Shown here: positions 33,549 through 40,762 of the stretch, in pieces
Position numbering within the stretch: the first letter of the stretch is position 1
Layout: each line of letters starts with the position of its first letter
Virus record (IMG/VR): IMGVR_UViG_3300036857_000203
Coordinates: 1-64,000 of that record
Direction: 5' to 3' (one strand)
Source of the DNA: a virus
DNA: 64,000 nt
Made by a program: the position numbers and the translations under genes
The notes under the pieces: generated by a model
Told to the model about the DNA's origin: nothing
Databases searched by the model: none
Seen by the model: only the letters and a program-made list of their open reading frames with translations

Positions 33549-33615
33549 GATGGCAAGGCAAGGCGCGGCAGGGCACGGCCCGGCGATACAGGGCTGGGCC
33601 CGGCACGGCGCGCCT
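33549..33615. repeat. GCCNN pentanucleotide repeat island (opposite orientation)
   Basis: On the + strand ggcaaggcaaggcgcggcag and onward repeats ggc every 5 bases, i.e. GCCNN on the minus strand. It lies between two leftward genes, directly upstream of the leader of the 33516 gene. Same family as the islands at 15.0 and 23.6 kb but flipped. Confidence 0.6.
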
Positions 33616-33625
33616 CGGGGGGGGG

Positions 33626-34336
33626 TCATGCCCCCTCCCCAATATCGAGCTTGTCTTCACCCCAGGGCAGGCCATAGCGGACGGCGCAGGCCTTGCCGTA
33701 GCCTACTGCGAGGCTCTTCTTGGCGGTGGGGCTGTCGCCGCCCAGGGCAAGGTTGCAGAACACGCAGCGGCCGGTGAGCGTGGCGCTCTCCTTGGCGACC
33801 TTGGCCGGCTCGCAGGCGAACTCACGCAGGCGCTTGGCGATGGCCTCGGTGCGACCGTTGGCAACGCGCGCCGGCTGATACTGCCCATCGACCGTTACGC
33901 GGCCCAGCCACACGCGGCGCGGGCCCCAGTCGCCTTCCTCGAAGACGTCATTGTCCTTCACATCGATGCTGCCGGGGACCTTCGCCTTGGCGCTGGCGAT
34001 CGAGAGGCGAACGACGGTGTCGGCCTCGGGGACGGCCAGGGTGATGGCGGGCTTCTTGAGGCTGACCTTGGCGCGGTCGAACAACTGCAACACGCCGCCC
34101 AGGTCGCCAACGGCTTGAATGGCCTGCGCGGGCTTGGCCTGGGGCGCTAGCGACCAGACCTGATCGCCGTAGCGGTTCTTGCCCTGGTAGGTACCCAGGG
34201 TGACTTCCTGGGTGCGGCCGTCGCGCTTGTAGACGATGACGGTGCCACCGGGCTCGGCGTTGGCGGCCTTGTCCTCGGGGATGCGAACGCCCCAGGTGGT
34301 GGCGTCGAGCTTCACGTAGGAGGTCGGGAAAGACAT
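33626..34336 (-). CDS. DUF6011-like zinc-binding protein
   Basis: 236 residues from ATG 34336 (leader ATGAAAGGCCACTGAAC). The C-terminal 45 residues, GRCVFCNLALGG then SLAVGYGKACAVRYGLPWG, carry the CxxC...GYGxxC pattern of DUF6011. The rest is strand-rich (TVIVYKRDGRTQEVTLGTYQ). Probably a small nucleic-acid or protein-binding zinc fold. First gene of the long leftward block. Confidence 0.7.
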   Translation of the reverse strand: MSFPTSYVKLDATTWGVRIPEDKAANAEPGGTVIVYKRDGRTQEVTLGTYQGKNRYGDQVWSLAPQAKPAQAIQAVGDLGGVLQLFDRAKVSLKKPAITLAVPEADTVVRLSIASAKAKVPGSIDVKDNDVFEEGDWGPRRVWLGRVTVDGQYQPARVANGRTEAIAKRLREFACEPAKVAKESATLTGRCVFCNLALGGDSPTAKKSLAVGYGKACAVRYGLPWGEDKLDIGEGA

Positions 34337-34377
34337 GTTCAGTGGCCTTTCATGGGTGAGAGCGACAACGGGATACA

Positions 34378-34404
34378 CGTATAGCACCGCAATGCATCTG
34401 TCAA
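34378..34404 (-). promoter_or_regulatory. Possible leftward promoter
   Basis: On the minus strand TTGACA (34404-34399) with TATACG (34383-34378) 15 bases away, a short spacer. The following leader, ...CTCACCCATGAAAGG, is like those after the other promoters. Confidence 0.45.
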
Positions 34405-34958
34405 TGGGTGGATTACGGTAATCGTCGCTGCGGTGCAGCAATAAGTTCCTGGGTGGGGATAGTGGGGATAGCGCGCAAAGGGCTTCCCGAATCAGACGCA
34501 ATCGCTTAAACGCATCAAGCCCCACAAGGATCGCTCCCTGCAGGGCTTGGTTTATGTCCGCGAGCTTGGTCGGCGCTCGGACACAAGGTCTGAAACACAA
34601 GACCTTGTACTCCGCCCCCCGACCAACAGCAAGCGGTAGATGCGCTCGATGGAACGCGACCATCGAGGCGGTGCGCTCTCAACGTTGCCGGAACCGCACC
34701 TTCCGGCACGCTAGCGGAGCATTGGCGGTGCCTCGCGCGCGCGTGCGCGGCAGCGGATATCTGGAGAGAAAGAGAGGGGTCTACCGAGTAGAGCACTATC
34801 TCTCACACTCACTGTTACCTTTGGATAGAACAGAAAGGTTCTTAGTAATTAGAAAGAATCTTTCTAGAACATCTAAGGAAGATAGGAAGAGGAGAGAATG
34901 GTGGTAAGGCACTAGAGGGGCAGAACCGGGTTGTAACAACTGAGTGGATACTGCCACG
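34405..34958. other. Non-coding divergent region with Z-DNA-like and AT-rich segments
   Basis: No convincing gene on either strand. It contains an alternating purine-pyrimidine run (GCGCGCGCGTGCGCG near 34735), then an AT-rich stretch (34795-34890) that stands out from the GC-rich surroundings. Nested inverted repeats at 34838-34870 (GTTCT...TAGAAAG-AAT-CTTTCTA...GAAC) lie inside it. The area between the leftward block and the rightward small-gene block is a candidate for promoters or an origin. Confidence 0.5.
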
Positions 34959-34964
34959 ATGGCA
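34952..34964. promoter_or_regulatory. Operator-like palindrome over start codon
   Basis: TGCCACGATGGCA is one step from the perfect TGCCACGGTGGCA palindrome at 33149 and overlaps ATG 34959. A bound repressor could block expression of that gene. Confidence 0.4.
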
Positions 34965-35420
34965 CGAGACAACTGGAGACGCATAGCGCAAGAGGCCTGG
35001 AATGCTCCTGGCTGGAAGCAAGCGGCCACTGAATACGCTCGTGATCCGCATGGATTACTTGATGACATGCCAGCAAGGGACCCTTGGGTGCGCCGGCATC
35101 AGTGGGAGAGACACAAGCGGCTTGTGCAGTTGGAGCGGGTACTGATTGGCATTGCTGTGCATGGGCCAAGCACGATGCAAGAGCCTGAGCATGCGAAGTT
35201 CATTGCGTGGGCCAAGGTGAGCTGGCGGTATACATATACGCAGATCATGGCCAAGCAGCGCGAGGAGTGGTTGAGGCGCGAGGCCGAATCGCGTCAAGCT
35301 CCTGCTGCCCATCCTGCTGGCTGTGCGTGTTGGGACTGTGTGCTGGCGCTGTATGGGGCAGCTGCCAAGCACCGTGCGGTGCTCGACCAGAGGGCGAGGG
35401 CAAAGGACGAGGCGTTCTGA
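34959..35420 (+). CDS. Hypothetical 153-residue protein
   Basis: Start ATG 34959; GTG 34944 is an alternative. Basic and Trp-rich (MARDNWRRIAQEAWNAPGWK), with a C-terminal CACWDC motif that could bind a metal. First gene of the rightward small-gene block. Ends in a TGATG junction. Confidence 0.6.
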   Translation: MARDNWRRIAQEAWNAPGWKQAATEYARDPHGLLDDMPARDPWVRRHQWERHKRLVQLERVLIGIAVHGPSTMQEPEHAKFIAWAKVSWRYTYTQIMAKQREEWLRREAESRQAPAAHPAGCACWDCVLALYGAAAKHRAVLDQRARAKDEAF

Positions 35421-35596
35421 TGAGCCCGGAGCAGGATGATAAGGGAGCGTGGTTCATTACGTTGCCCAATGGCGAGCGGGCGGAATTTGGCAGCAACGCT
35501 GAGGCGTGGCGCTGGCTTGACCGGCATGAGCGGCGCGAGACGTGGGTGAGCAGCAAGGCACAGTGGCGCATGCCGGCAAAGTACGATGCGCCGTGA
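35420..35596 (+). CDS. Hypothetical 58-residue protein
   Basis: ATG 35420 overlaps the upstream TGA. GAWFITLPNGERAEFGSNAE then AWRWLDRHERRETWVSSKAQ. Compact strand-helix protein. Unknown. Confidence 0.6.
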   Translation: MSPEQDDKGAWFITLPNGERAEFGSNAEAWRWLDRHERRETWVSSKAQWRMPAKYDAP

Positions 35597-35949
35597 TGGT
35601 ATCGTGGTGGGACACATATTAGTGTCACGGTGGCAGATAAGTTCCAATGGAAATGGAGGTACCAAGGTACGCGGTTGTGGTCTACAACCAACAGCTGAAA
35701 TGGCCGTACAGCGGTTTCTAGCGCTGGACCTTATGCAGGGTAGCTCCCCGTAGTCAGACCCCGCAGAATCGCTTCTAATGGCGAATGGCGATGGGGTCGT
35801 GTAGTCACATATTGACATGTAAAGCGTCAGATGGTTGCAGATGTAACGATCGGGCTATGAGCTAAGTGCCTGATATTGTTGGTAGTCGCCGGAAACTACA
35901 ATCAACTACGTAGCTATACGTTGCTACGCATGTAGTTGGGGGTACGCAG
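35597..35949. other. Non-coding regulatory stretch with operator and inverted repeats
   Basis: No gene seen. TGTCACGGTGGCA (35623-35635) repeats the palindrome of the leftward promoters. CAACTACGTAGC...GCTACGCATGTAGTTG (35903-35938) is a long inverted repeat with a TATACG core right before the next start, and TTGACA occurs at 35813. Likely promoter and operator DNA for the genes that follow. Confidence 0.5.
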
Positions 35950-36141
35950 ATGCCACAGACACAGGACTTTGCGGTTGGCCCCGGCCCGGACGGCAAGCCG
36001 CTCTTGCATGTCGCGCACTGCCCAGCGGTGCGTGCCCAGGCCGAGGCGGGCGAGCCGGTGATGACGCTGATCGGCTGCGAGCGCCACCCGCGCGAGCTTG
36101 ACGTTGCCAAGCACGATTGCCTGCGCGAGACCCTGTCATGA
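35950..36141 (+). CDS. Hypothetical 63-residue protein
   Basis: MPQTQDFAVGPGPDGKPLLH, then VAHCPAVRAQAEAGEPVMTL with three Cys. Start ATG 35950 follows the inverted repeat. ATGA junction to the next gene. Confidence 0.6.
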   Translation: MPQTQDFAVGPGPDGKPLLHVAHCPAVRAQAEAGEPVMTLIGCERHPRELDVAKHDCLRETLS

Positions 36142-36386
36142 TCGAGCCCACCTACACGATCGAGCACGACGACGGCAGCGGCGACCTGCCGGGCTGGTAC
36201 GTGCGCCGCACCCTCCCTACGCCAGTGCGATCGCCCCCAGGCGGCGCCGTCTCCATCGCCGGCCCCTTCAAGCATGAGCGCAGCGCCCAACGCTGGCTGA
36301 CCTTGCGCAGGCTCGAAGGCTCGCTGACCCGCATGCTGCCCATCCCACCCGCCAGCATGATGCGGCGCGAAGGTCCAACAGCATGA
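36138..36386 (+). CDS. Hypothetical 82-residue protein
   Basis: ATG 36138 overlaps the upstream stop. YTIEHDDGSGDLPGWYVRRT, GPFKHERSAQRWLTLRRLEG. Reads as a small alpha/beta domain. Coupled to the next gene (ATGA). Confidence 0.6.
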   Translation: MIEPTYTIEHDDGSGDLPGWYVRRTLPTPVRSPPGGAVSIAGPFKHERSAQRWLTLRRLEGSLTRMLPIPPASMMRREGPTA

Positions 36387-36583
36387 GAACAAGGGATGGC
36401 CAATGGCTGCGTGGACGCCTGTGCGGCAAGGGCACATCAGTGGGCCGCGACACCACAGTGCGGTTCGTCTGCGCTCAGTGCGGTGCAACAGCTGCCAGCG
36501 CCCAGATGCTGTGCTATCCAATCCCGGCGCAATCGCCCAGCGGAGCCCGTACAGCCCTCGACGGCGACCCGGAGCTGGGGTAG
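36383..36583 (+). CDS. Small zinc-ribbon-like protein
   Basis: 66 residues. FVCAQCGATAASAQMLCYP provides CxxC and a further Cys, as in half zinc ribbons. Start ATG 36383 in an ATGA junction. Unknown role. Confidence 0.55.
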   Translation: MRTRDGQWLRGRLCGKGTSVGRDTTVRFVCAQCGATAASAQMLCYPIPAQSPSGARTALDGDPELG

Positions 36584-36619
36584 AGGTCGACAGGTCGCGG
36601 TCCAGCAGAAACAGCTGTA

Positions 36620-37078
36620 ATGGCTAAGAGAACACGGTCTAAAGCCAGACCGAAACAAGCCGTAGTCCAGGCACCCGACGATGCACCCGCCCAAGTCGCT
36701 AGACGCCGCGCCAACGGCCAATGGCGGCCAGGGTATTCAGGCACGATGGGCACCGACGCGGCACGCGCACGGCGTCAACTGAATCTCTCGACCATCTCGG
36801 CCCTACAGTCCGCCTTCGACCGTTACGGTAGATCGGCCATCGAGAAGGTCGCGCGTCAGCAGCCCGCGATCTTCCTCAAGATGTTGGTATTGCTTGTCCC
36901 GCGCGAGCTTGAGATTACCCAGGCGCAGGGCCCGCGCGGGATGAGTGACGAGGCATTGGAGCAGGCTGTCCAGGCCATCGAGGGCTTCCTGGCCAAGCGC
37001 GCCGCCGGCCCTGGCGCCGACGCGCGGGTGATCGAGGCGCAGCCAGCGGCGGATGATCCATCCGCTGACAAGCCTTGA
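36620..37078 (+). CDS. Hypothetical basic protein, possible small-terminase-like
   Basis: 152 residues. A basic start (MAKRTRSKARPKQAVVQAPD), RRANGQWRPGYSG, then helical SAFDRYGRSAIEKVARQQPA and PAIFLKMLVLLVPRELEITQ. The xxPGxSG motif followed by a helical region is typical of phage DUF5681/terminase-small-like proteins, but it is 5.6 kb from the large terminase, so the assignment is weak. Confidence 0.6.
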   Translation: MAKRTRSKARPKQAVVQAPDDAPAQVARRRANGQWRPGYSGTMGTDAARARRQLNLSTISALQSAFDRYGRSAIEKVARQQPAIFLKMLVLLVPRELEITQAQGPRGMSDEALEQAVQAIEGFLAKRAAGPGADARVIEAQPAADDPSADKP

Positions 37079-37394
37079 TCCATAAGGGATATTCGGCGAA
37101 GTTCCCGTTCTGCCCATATCCTTACCCACACCCCAGGTCGCGACCCCACCCCAGCGCCGTTACCGTAATCCATTGATATTACGGGAGAACCGCGCGCCGC
37201 GCCACGCAGCCCCAGGGCAGGGCGCCCGGGCCCCCGAGGGGGGGTGGGGGGGGCGGCACAGAGAGCAGCTCATGGCTCAGGCCCCTCCCCCAAATCCCTC
37301 GCATTTCTCGGTCCCCGACCCACAACCAACTGATCTTACTATGATTTCGTCCGGGTTGCGCAGCAGACCCCCGGCCTTATTTCTGCGTACCTCC
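37079..37394. other. Intergenic stretch with homopolymer G/C runs
   Basis: No gene identified. GTTACCGTAATCC followed by ATTACGGGAG (37158-37183) forms a loose inverted repeat, and GC runs (cccgggcccccgaggggggg near 37226-37250) can fold. I see nothing else. Confidence 0.4.
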
Positions 37395-37895
37395 TTATTT
37401 GTGAAATTTCGCGCGGTGTTTCCGGGAGCGCAGGGTGGAGGGGCTGGGGTTTGCAACACGAGGACGTCCGCCTGGGTTTGCAACGCCCCCCTTTGCAACG
37501 CGCTTGGGGTTTGCAACAGTGGGGTTTGCAACGGGTGGTGACGATGGCGAGGTATGCGGGGTATCTGCGGCCGGTCCGGGATGCGATCTTGTACCGGCGT
37601 CGGCTGGGGTGGTCGTGTTTGGAGATTGCGCGTGACCTGATGGCGCGTGGGTTGGTGGAGCGGATGTGGGATGAGCGGCTGGCGAACTCGGTGCGGTATC
37701 TGTTGCGGCGGGAGGGGCAATGGGAGCCGCTGCCTTGGTGGAATAACGATCCGGCACGAGTGGCCGACGTTTCGGCTTGGGAGGAGGAGCTGGTGCTTTG
37801 GCTTCGGCGCGGGGGGTGCCGTGTGAGGGGTTGAGGTCTGGACATTCGGTCGTCCAGTGGTCGTATGTCTGGCAGTGGCGGCAGTAGGGTTTCAT
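37395..37895 (-). CDS. Zinc-knuckle protein with VANP repeats (antisense to another frame)
   Basis: 166 residues from ATG 37895 with GGAGAA upstream. The N-terminus CRHCQTYDHWTTEC is an exact CX2CX4HX4C knuckle. A Pro/Ala/Thr-rich linker leads to repeated VANP units and a basic end (STLRSRKHRAKFHK). I recall VAN-repeat proteins with N-terminal zinc knuckles in other phages. The linker part is antisense to the 37544 gene and could be compositional shadow, but the knuckle and VANP units lie outside that gene. Only one of the two may be real. Confidence 0.5.
   Translation of the reverse strand: MKPYCRHCQTYDHWTTECPDLNPSHGTPRAEAKAPAPPPKPKRRPLVPDRYSTKAAAPIAPPAATDTAPSSPAAHPTSAPPTHAPSGHAQSPNTTTPADAGTRSHPGPAADTPHTSPSSPPVANPTVANPKRVAKGGVANPGGRPRVANPSPSTLRSRKHRAKFHK
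37544..37834 (+). CDS. Helix-turn-helix-like protein (opposed by an antisense frame)
   Basis: 96 residues from ATG 37544. MARYAGYLRPVRDAILYRRR, LGWSCLEIARDLMARGLVER, NSVRYLLRREGQWEPLPWW: a helix-turn-helix-like pattern with codons ending mostly in G or C. It runs with the other rightward genes. No good ribosome site. Fully overlapped on the other strand by the zinc-knuckle frame. Confidence 0.5.
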   Translation: MARYAGYLRPVRDAILYRRRLGWSCLEIARDLMARGLVERMWDERLANSVRYLLRREGQWEPLPWWNNDPARVADVSAWEEELVLWLRRGGCRVRG

Positions 37896-37909
37896 GAAAG
37901 GGTTCTCCG

Positions 37910-38194
37910 ATGGACGAGGAGCGCATTCATCACGAGGTGGTTCGCGGGGTTGAGCGGGTGGATGATCCGCTGATTGTGCAGCAGTGCAAGGTTGCGCTGG
38001 CGAGGTGTGTGGCGCTGGACGGGGTGTTTGTGGGGGTGGCGTTCGAGGGCTTCCAGGGGCTTGGTGGCGAGCGTGAGGAGGTTGCTGGCGAGCTGGTGCT
38101 CACGGTTGAGCTGGCGGAGGCGGTGGCTGAGTTGCTGGTCAAGGCGGTGGCGAAGGCCAGGGCGGCGGGAGCGGACCATGATACCCAGCAGTGA
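37910..38194 (+). CDS. Hypothetical 94-residue protein
   Basis: ATG 37910 after CATGAAAGGGTTCTCCG, the same leader found on leftward genes. Helical and Val/Ala-rich (QQCKVALARCVALDGVFVGV, LTVELAEAVAELLVKAVAKA). Overlaps the next gene by 17 bases. Confidence 0.6.
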   Translation: MDEERIHHEVVRGVERVDDPLIVQQCKVALARCVALDGVFVGVAFEGFQGLGGEREEVAGELVLTVELAEAVAELLVKAVAKARAAGADHDTQQ

Positions 38195-38411
38195 GGCGGT
38201 GGCCGAGAACGTGCGCAGGCACTGCGAGGCGATGGCTGAGGAGATCGCCCGGCGGTGCGAGGTGAAGGGGCTGGATCGGGTTCTGGTGATCCGCGAGAAC
38301 GCGGTGATGGTGCTGCTCGACTGGTTCCTGGGAGACTGGGTTCCACCGCACGGAAACAGTGCTAAGCTCCCGCTGGAAGGTGATTCTAACATTCCAGCTC
38401 AGGGAGATTGA
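38178..38411 (+). CDS. Hypothetical 77-residue protein
   Basis: ATG 38178. Helical N-terminus (VAENVRRHCEAMAEEIARRC) and a C-terminal hydrophobic helix (VMVLLDWFLGDWVPP). Same size class and overlap style as its neighbours. Unknown. Confidence 0.6.
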   Translation: MIPSSEAVAENVRRHCEAMAEEIARRCEVKGLDRVLVIRENAVMVLLDWFLGDWVPPHGNSAKLPLEGDSNIPAQGD

Positions 38412-38413
38412 GC

Positions 38414-38740
38414 ATGCCCAGGAGCCGCACGCGACCGATCGTCGGGGATATTGTCTGGTTGCTGGATGCCTCGCCGCCGACCGCCTATCCGACGGCGGCG
38501 ATCGTGGTGGGGATTGCCACCCCGGCCGGTTCCGGCTTCGGCATCGGCATGCCGGGCGCCGGGCCGATCCTCGACCTGTGCGCGTTCCTGGCCACCGGCA
38601 ATACCGCGCCTGCGCTCGGGGTGAGGTTCTATTACGGCACCCGCCCGCCACCCGGGGCGGTGAACTGGTGTACCATGCCGCGGGTGAACATGCCGGCCAG
38701 CCCGACCTCGTTCCCGAGCGGCGCGGCAGTCGGCGAGTGA
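38414..38740 (+). CDS. Hypothetical beta-rich protein
   Basis: 108 residues from ATG 38414 (AGGGAG upstream). TRPIVGDIVWLLDASPPTAY, GIATPAGSGFGIGMPGAGPI and WCTMPRVNMPASP: Gly/Pro/Thr-rich and extended, as in small virion or tail proteins. Role inferred only. Confidence 0.6.
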   Translation: MPRSRTRPIVGDIVWLLDASPPTAYPTAAIVVGIATPAGSGFGIGMPGAGPILDLCAFLATGNTAPALGVRFYYGTRPPPGAVNWCTMPRVNMPASPTSFPSGAAVGE

Positions 38741-38779
38741 TCCAGTTCATCCCGTTTGCGCAAACAGGAGGAGACCACC

Positions 38780-39097
38780 ATGGCGGGCGCGGCGAAGAGC
38801 GAAGGCGGCGAGACCCTGCACGAGCAGAGGAACCTGACCGAAGAGGAAATCGCGGAGCGCACGGCGGCCAAGCTCAAGGCTGACGAGGAGAAGAGCCAGA
38901 AGGTGCGTGACGAGCTGGACGCCGAGAGGAAGAAGGCCGAGGAGCAGGCCAAGAAGGAGGCCGAGGAGGTCAGGGCCGACAAGGAGAAGGCCGAGCAGGA
39001 GGCCAAGAAGGGCGCCAAGGCCAAGAAGGAGGAGCCCGCCGCGTCCCAGCCGGCCGCCGCCGCCCCAGCCGGCAGCCACGGCAGCCGGGCGCGCTAG
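38780..39097 (+). CDS. Highly charged coiled-coil protein
   Basis: 105 residues from ATG 38780 with CAGGAGGAGACC upstream. Almost continuous E/K/A heptads (EEIAERTAAKLKADEEKSQK, RADKEKAEQEAKKGAKAKKE) form a long single helix, then an Ala/Pro tail. Stops exactly where the leftward 39360 gene ends (4-base overlap). Could be scaffold-like or an inhibitor; unknown. Confidence 0.6.
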   Translation: MAGAAKSEGGETLHEQRNLTEEEIAERTAAKLKADEEKSQKVRDELDAERKKAEEQAKKEAEEVRADKEKAEQEAKKGAKAKKEEPAASQPAAAAPAGSHGSRAR

Positions 39098-39360
39098 CTC
39101 TCGCCTCGCAGCTTCCCGGCCAGCGCGCGGCAGTCGCCGGCATACATCGCTCGGTTGGCGAACAGCTCCAGCTTGGCTGGTGTTGCCAGATTGGCAGCCA
39201 GCGCATCGAGGAAGGCGGCGGCCTCGGTGTTCTGCGCCCGCAGTCGCTCGATCTCGTCGGCGCCGTCAAACGGCGCGTCATCTGGCGTGAAGCCCATCCC
39301 TGTCAATTCGCGGTAGCCCCACTCGTGTGGACCCATCAGCCGTTTAACGATATCGCTCAT
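39094..39360 (-). CDS. ADCRALA-family protein, copy 4
   Basis: 88 residues. TEAAAFLDALAANLATP then AGDCRALAGKLRGES is the C-terminal module shared with the three genes upstream. The N-terminal 45 residues (MSDIVKRLMGPHEWGYRELT) are unique. ATGA junction with the preceding gene. Function unknown. Confidence 0.65.
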   Translation of the reverse strand: MSDIVKRLMGPHEWGYRELTGMGFTPDDAPFDGADEIERLRAQNTEAAAFLDALAANLATPAKLELFANRAMYAGDCRALAGKLRGES

Positions 39361-39677
39361 GGCTTCATTCCAAACTCGGCGTCATCACAGGGCGCGACAT
39401 CGGGGTCGTACTCGCGCTCGCCCCGCAGCTTCGCCGCCATTGCGCGGCAATCGGCGGCGGCTTGCTGTTGCTCCTTCAGGTGATTGCCGATGGCTGGCCA
39501 GCGCGTCATGTGGTGCGCCAGCACGTCAAGGAAGGCGGCGGCTTCGGTGATCTGTTCGCGCTGTTGCGACCGTTCGCGCGCAAGCTCGCTGGCGTCCCTT
39601 GCAAGCTCGCGATAACACTCCGCGCACATCGCGGGGGCGGTATGGCCGCATGACCAATCCCACGTTCCCGGCCTCAT
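39357..39677 (-). CDS. ADCRALA-family protein, copy 3
   Basis: 106 residues. An N-terminal Cys/His set (WSCGHTAPAMCAECYRELAR) looks like a small zinc site. TEAAAFLDVLAHHM and AADCRAMAAKLRGER form the shared module, followed by an acidic tail. ATGA junctions on both sides. Confidence 0.65.
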   Translation of the reverse strand: MRPGTWDWSCGHTAPAMCAECYRELARDASELARERSQQREQITEAAAFLDVLAHHMTRWPAIGNHLKEQQQAAADCRAMAAKLRGEREYDPDVAPCDDAEFGMKP

Positions 39678-39916
39678 GTCTCGCCCCGCAGCTTGCGCGC
39701 CAGCGCGCGGCAGTCGGCGGCTTTATTCGGCCAATCGTCGCGCTCGAAGATATCCGCCAGTCCGTCGAGGAAGGCGGCGGCGCGGCGGTTGCGCTCCTCG
39801 GCAAGCTCCAGCTTGTTCCAGACTGTCTGGTTCTCGGCGCGCAGATGCTCCAGCTCGTTGCGCTCGTCCTGCGCCCGCATCGGCCAGGGCTTGTCAGGTT
39901 CGCTCTTGTTGTTCAT
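39674..39916 (-). CDS. ADCRALA-family protein, copy 2
   Basis: 80 residues from ATG 39916 (the frame is open to 40045 but lacks support). A coiled-coil segment (RNELEHLRAENQTVWNKLEL) precedes RRAAAFLDGLADIF and KAADCRALARKLRGET. Downstream gene start overlaps its stop. Confidence 0.6.
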   Translation of the reverse strand: MNNKSEPDKPWPMRAQDERNELEHLRAENQTVWNKLELAEERNRRAAAFLDGLADIFERDDWPNKAADCRALARKLRGET

Positions 39917-40098
39917 GGCATGTACATACATGCATGGTGGGCCATGGTGGGGATGTGCAAGCTCCATCCCCGGGGAAGGGGCGGCTTGCCGGGCTTCGCG
40001 GCTCGCCTGTTGCAGGTCCGCCGAGCCCGGCCTTGTTGGAACCATGAAAGGTATAACGGGCTCCTCGCGCGCTGCCGCCGCGCCTGCGTAGGGGCACC

Positions 40099-40302
40099 CT
40101 AATCGACGGCGTCGTATGCCTGCAACGCCGCCTGCAGGCCACTGGCACAGGCGCGGCAGTCCGCCGCCGCCTTCCGAAACTCGGGGATCGATGCCTGCAG
40201 CGATCGAGTGCTCAGATTATCCAGGCGGCTCGCCATGCCGCGCAGAAAGCCGGCGGCCAGGGTGAGGTTGGCAACGAGGTGGTCCTCGCGGTCGCTTGCC
40301 AT
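40099..40302 (-). CDS. ADCRALA-family protein, copy 1 (divergent)
   Basis: 67 residues from ATG 40302 with an ATGAAAGGACC leader. NLTLAAGFLRGMASRLDNL and FRKAAADCRACASGLQAAL keep the AxFLxxxA and ADCRA core but the C-terminus differs. The 182 bases between it and copy 2 hold only a possible promoter (TGTACATACATGCA). Confidence 0.6.
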   Translation of the reverse strand: MASDREDHLVANLTLAAGFLRGMASRLDNLSTRSLQASIPEFRKAAADCRACASGLQAALQAYDAVD

Positions 40303-40360
40303 CGGGGGGTCCTTTCATCTGGGTTGTATAAGTGATTGGTCGCAGCGAAGTTCGCAGGGT

Positions 40361-40753
40361 TCATGCCAGCTCGCCCAGCTCCTTGAAGCCCACCAGGATG
40401 TCGGGCGGCGTGGGAAGCTCCCCGCGCGTGTAGCGCCACATGTGCAGCACATTGGAGTAGTTGTTGATGTAGCGGCTCTTGGGTGGATGAAATTGGATCA
40501 CGCAGTCTTCCGGCTCCCAGCAGCGGTCCTTGACCCAACTCATCTCCAGCCAGTTCGGAATGCGGCGCCTTGTCGACACCGAGCAATGTTCCCAGCCCTG
40601 GGCTTCGGGATCGCTGGCGTCAGCCACGATGATGGTCAGCTTCTCGCCGCACGGCCCGGGCACCTCGTGGAAGGCGCCATAGCTGGCGCCCGGCGGGCTA
40701 CGGTACTCGCCGCGCACAATACGGTAATGCTCAAGATGTGGATCGATCTTCAC
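40361..40753 (-). CDS. DUF7694-like protein
   Basis: 130 residues from GTG 40753. RRRIPNWLEMSWVKDRCWEP, EDCVIQFHPPKSRYINNYSN, VLHMWRYTRGELPTPPDILV match a phage family in which xQFHPPxSxYxNxxxxxLHxW is constant (known as DUF7694). Function unestablished. Confidence 0.7.
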   Translation of the reverse strand: MKIDPHLEHYRIVRGEYRSPPGASYGAFHEVPGPCGEKLTIIVADASDPEAQGWEHCSVSTRRRIPNWLEMSWVKDRCWEPEDCVIQFHPPKSRYINNYSNVLHMWRYTRGELPTPPDILVGFKELGELA

Positions 40754-40762
40754 GCGCTCTCC

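Noticed and set aside
37450-37532. Five TTTGCAAC repeats that look like replication iterons
   Set aside because: Start-to-start distances (27, 15, 18, 15) are all multiples of three and translate on the minus strand to VAN(P) repeats, so a coding explanation is simpler.
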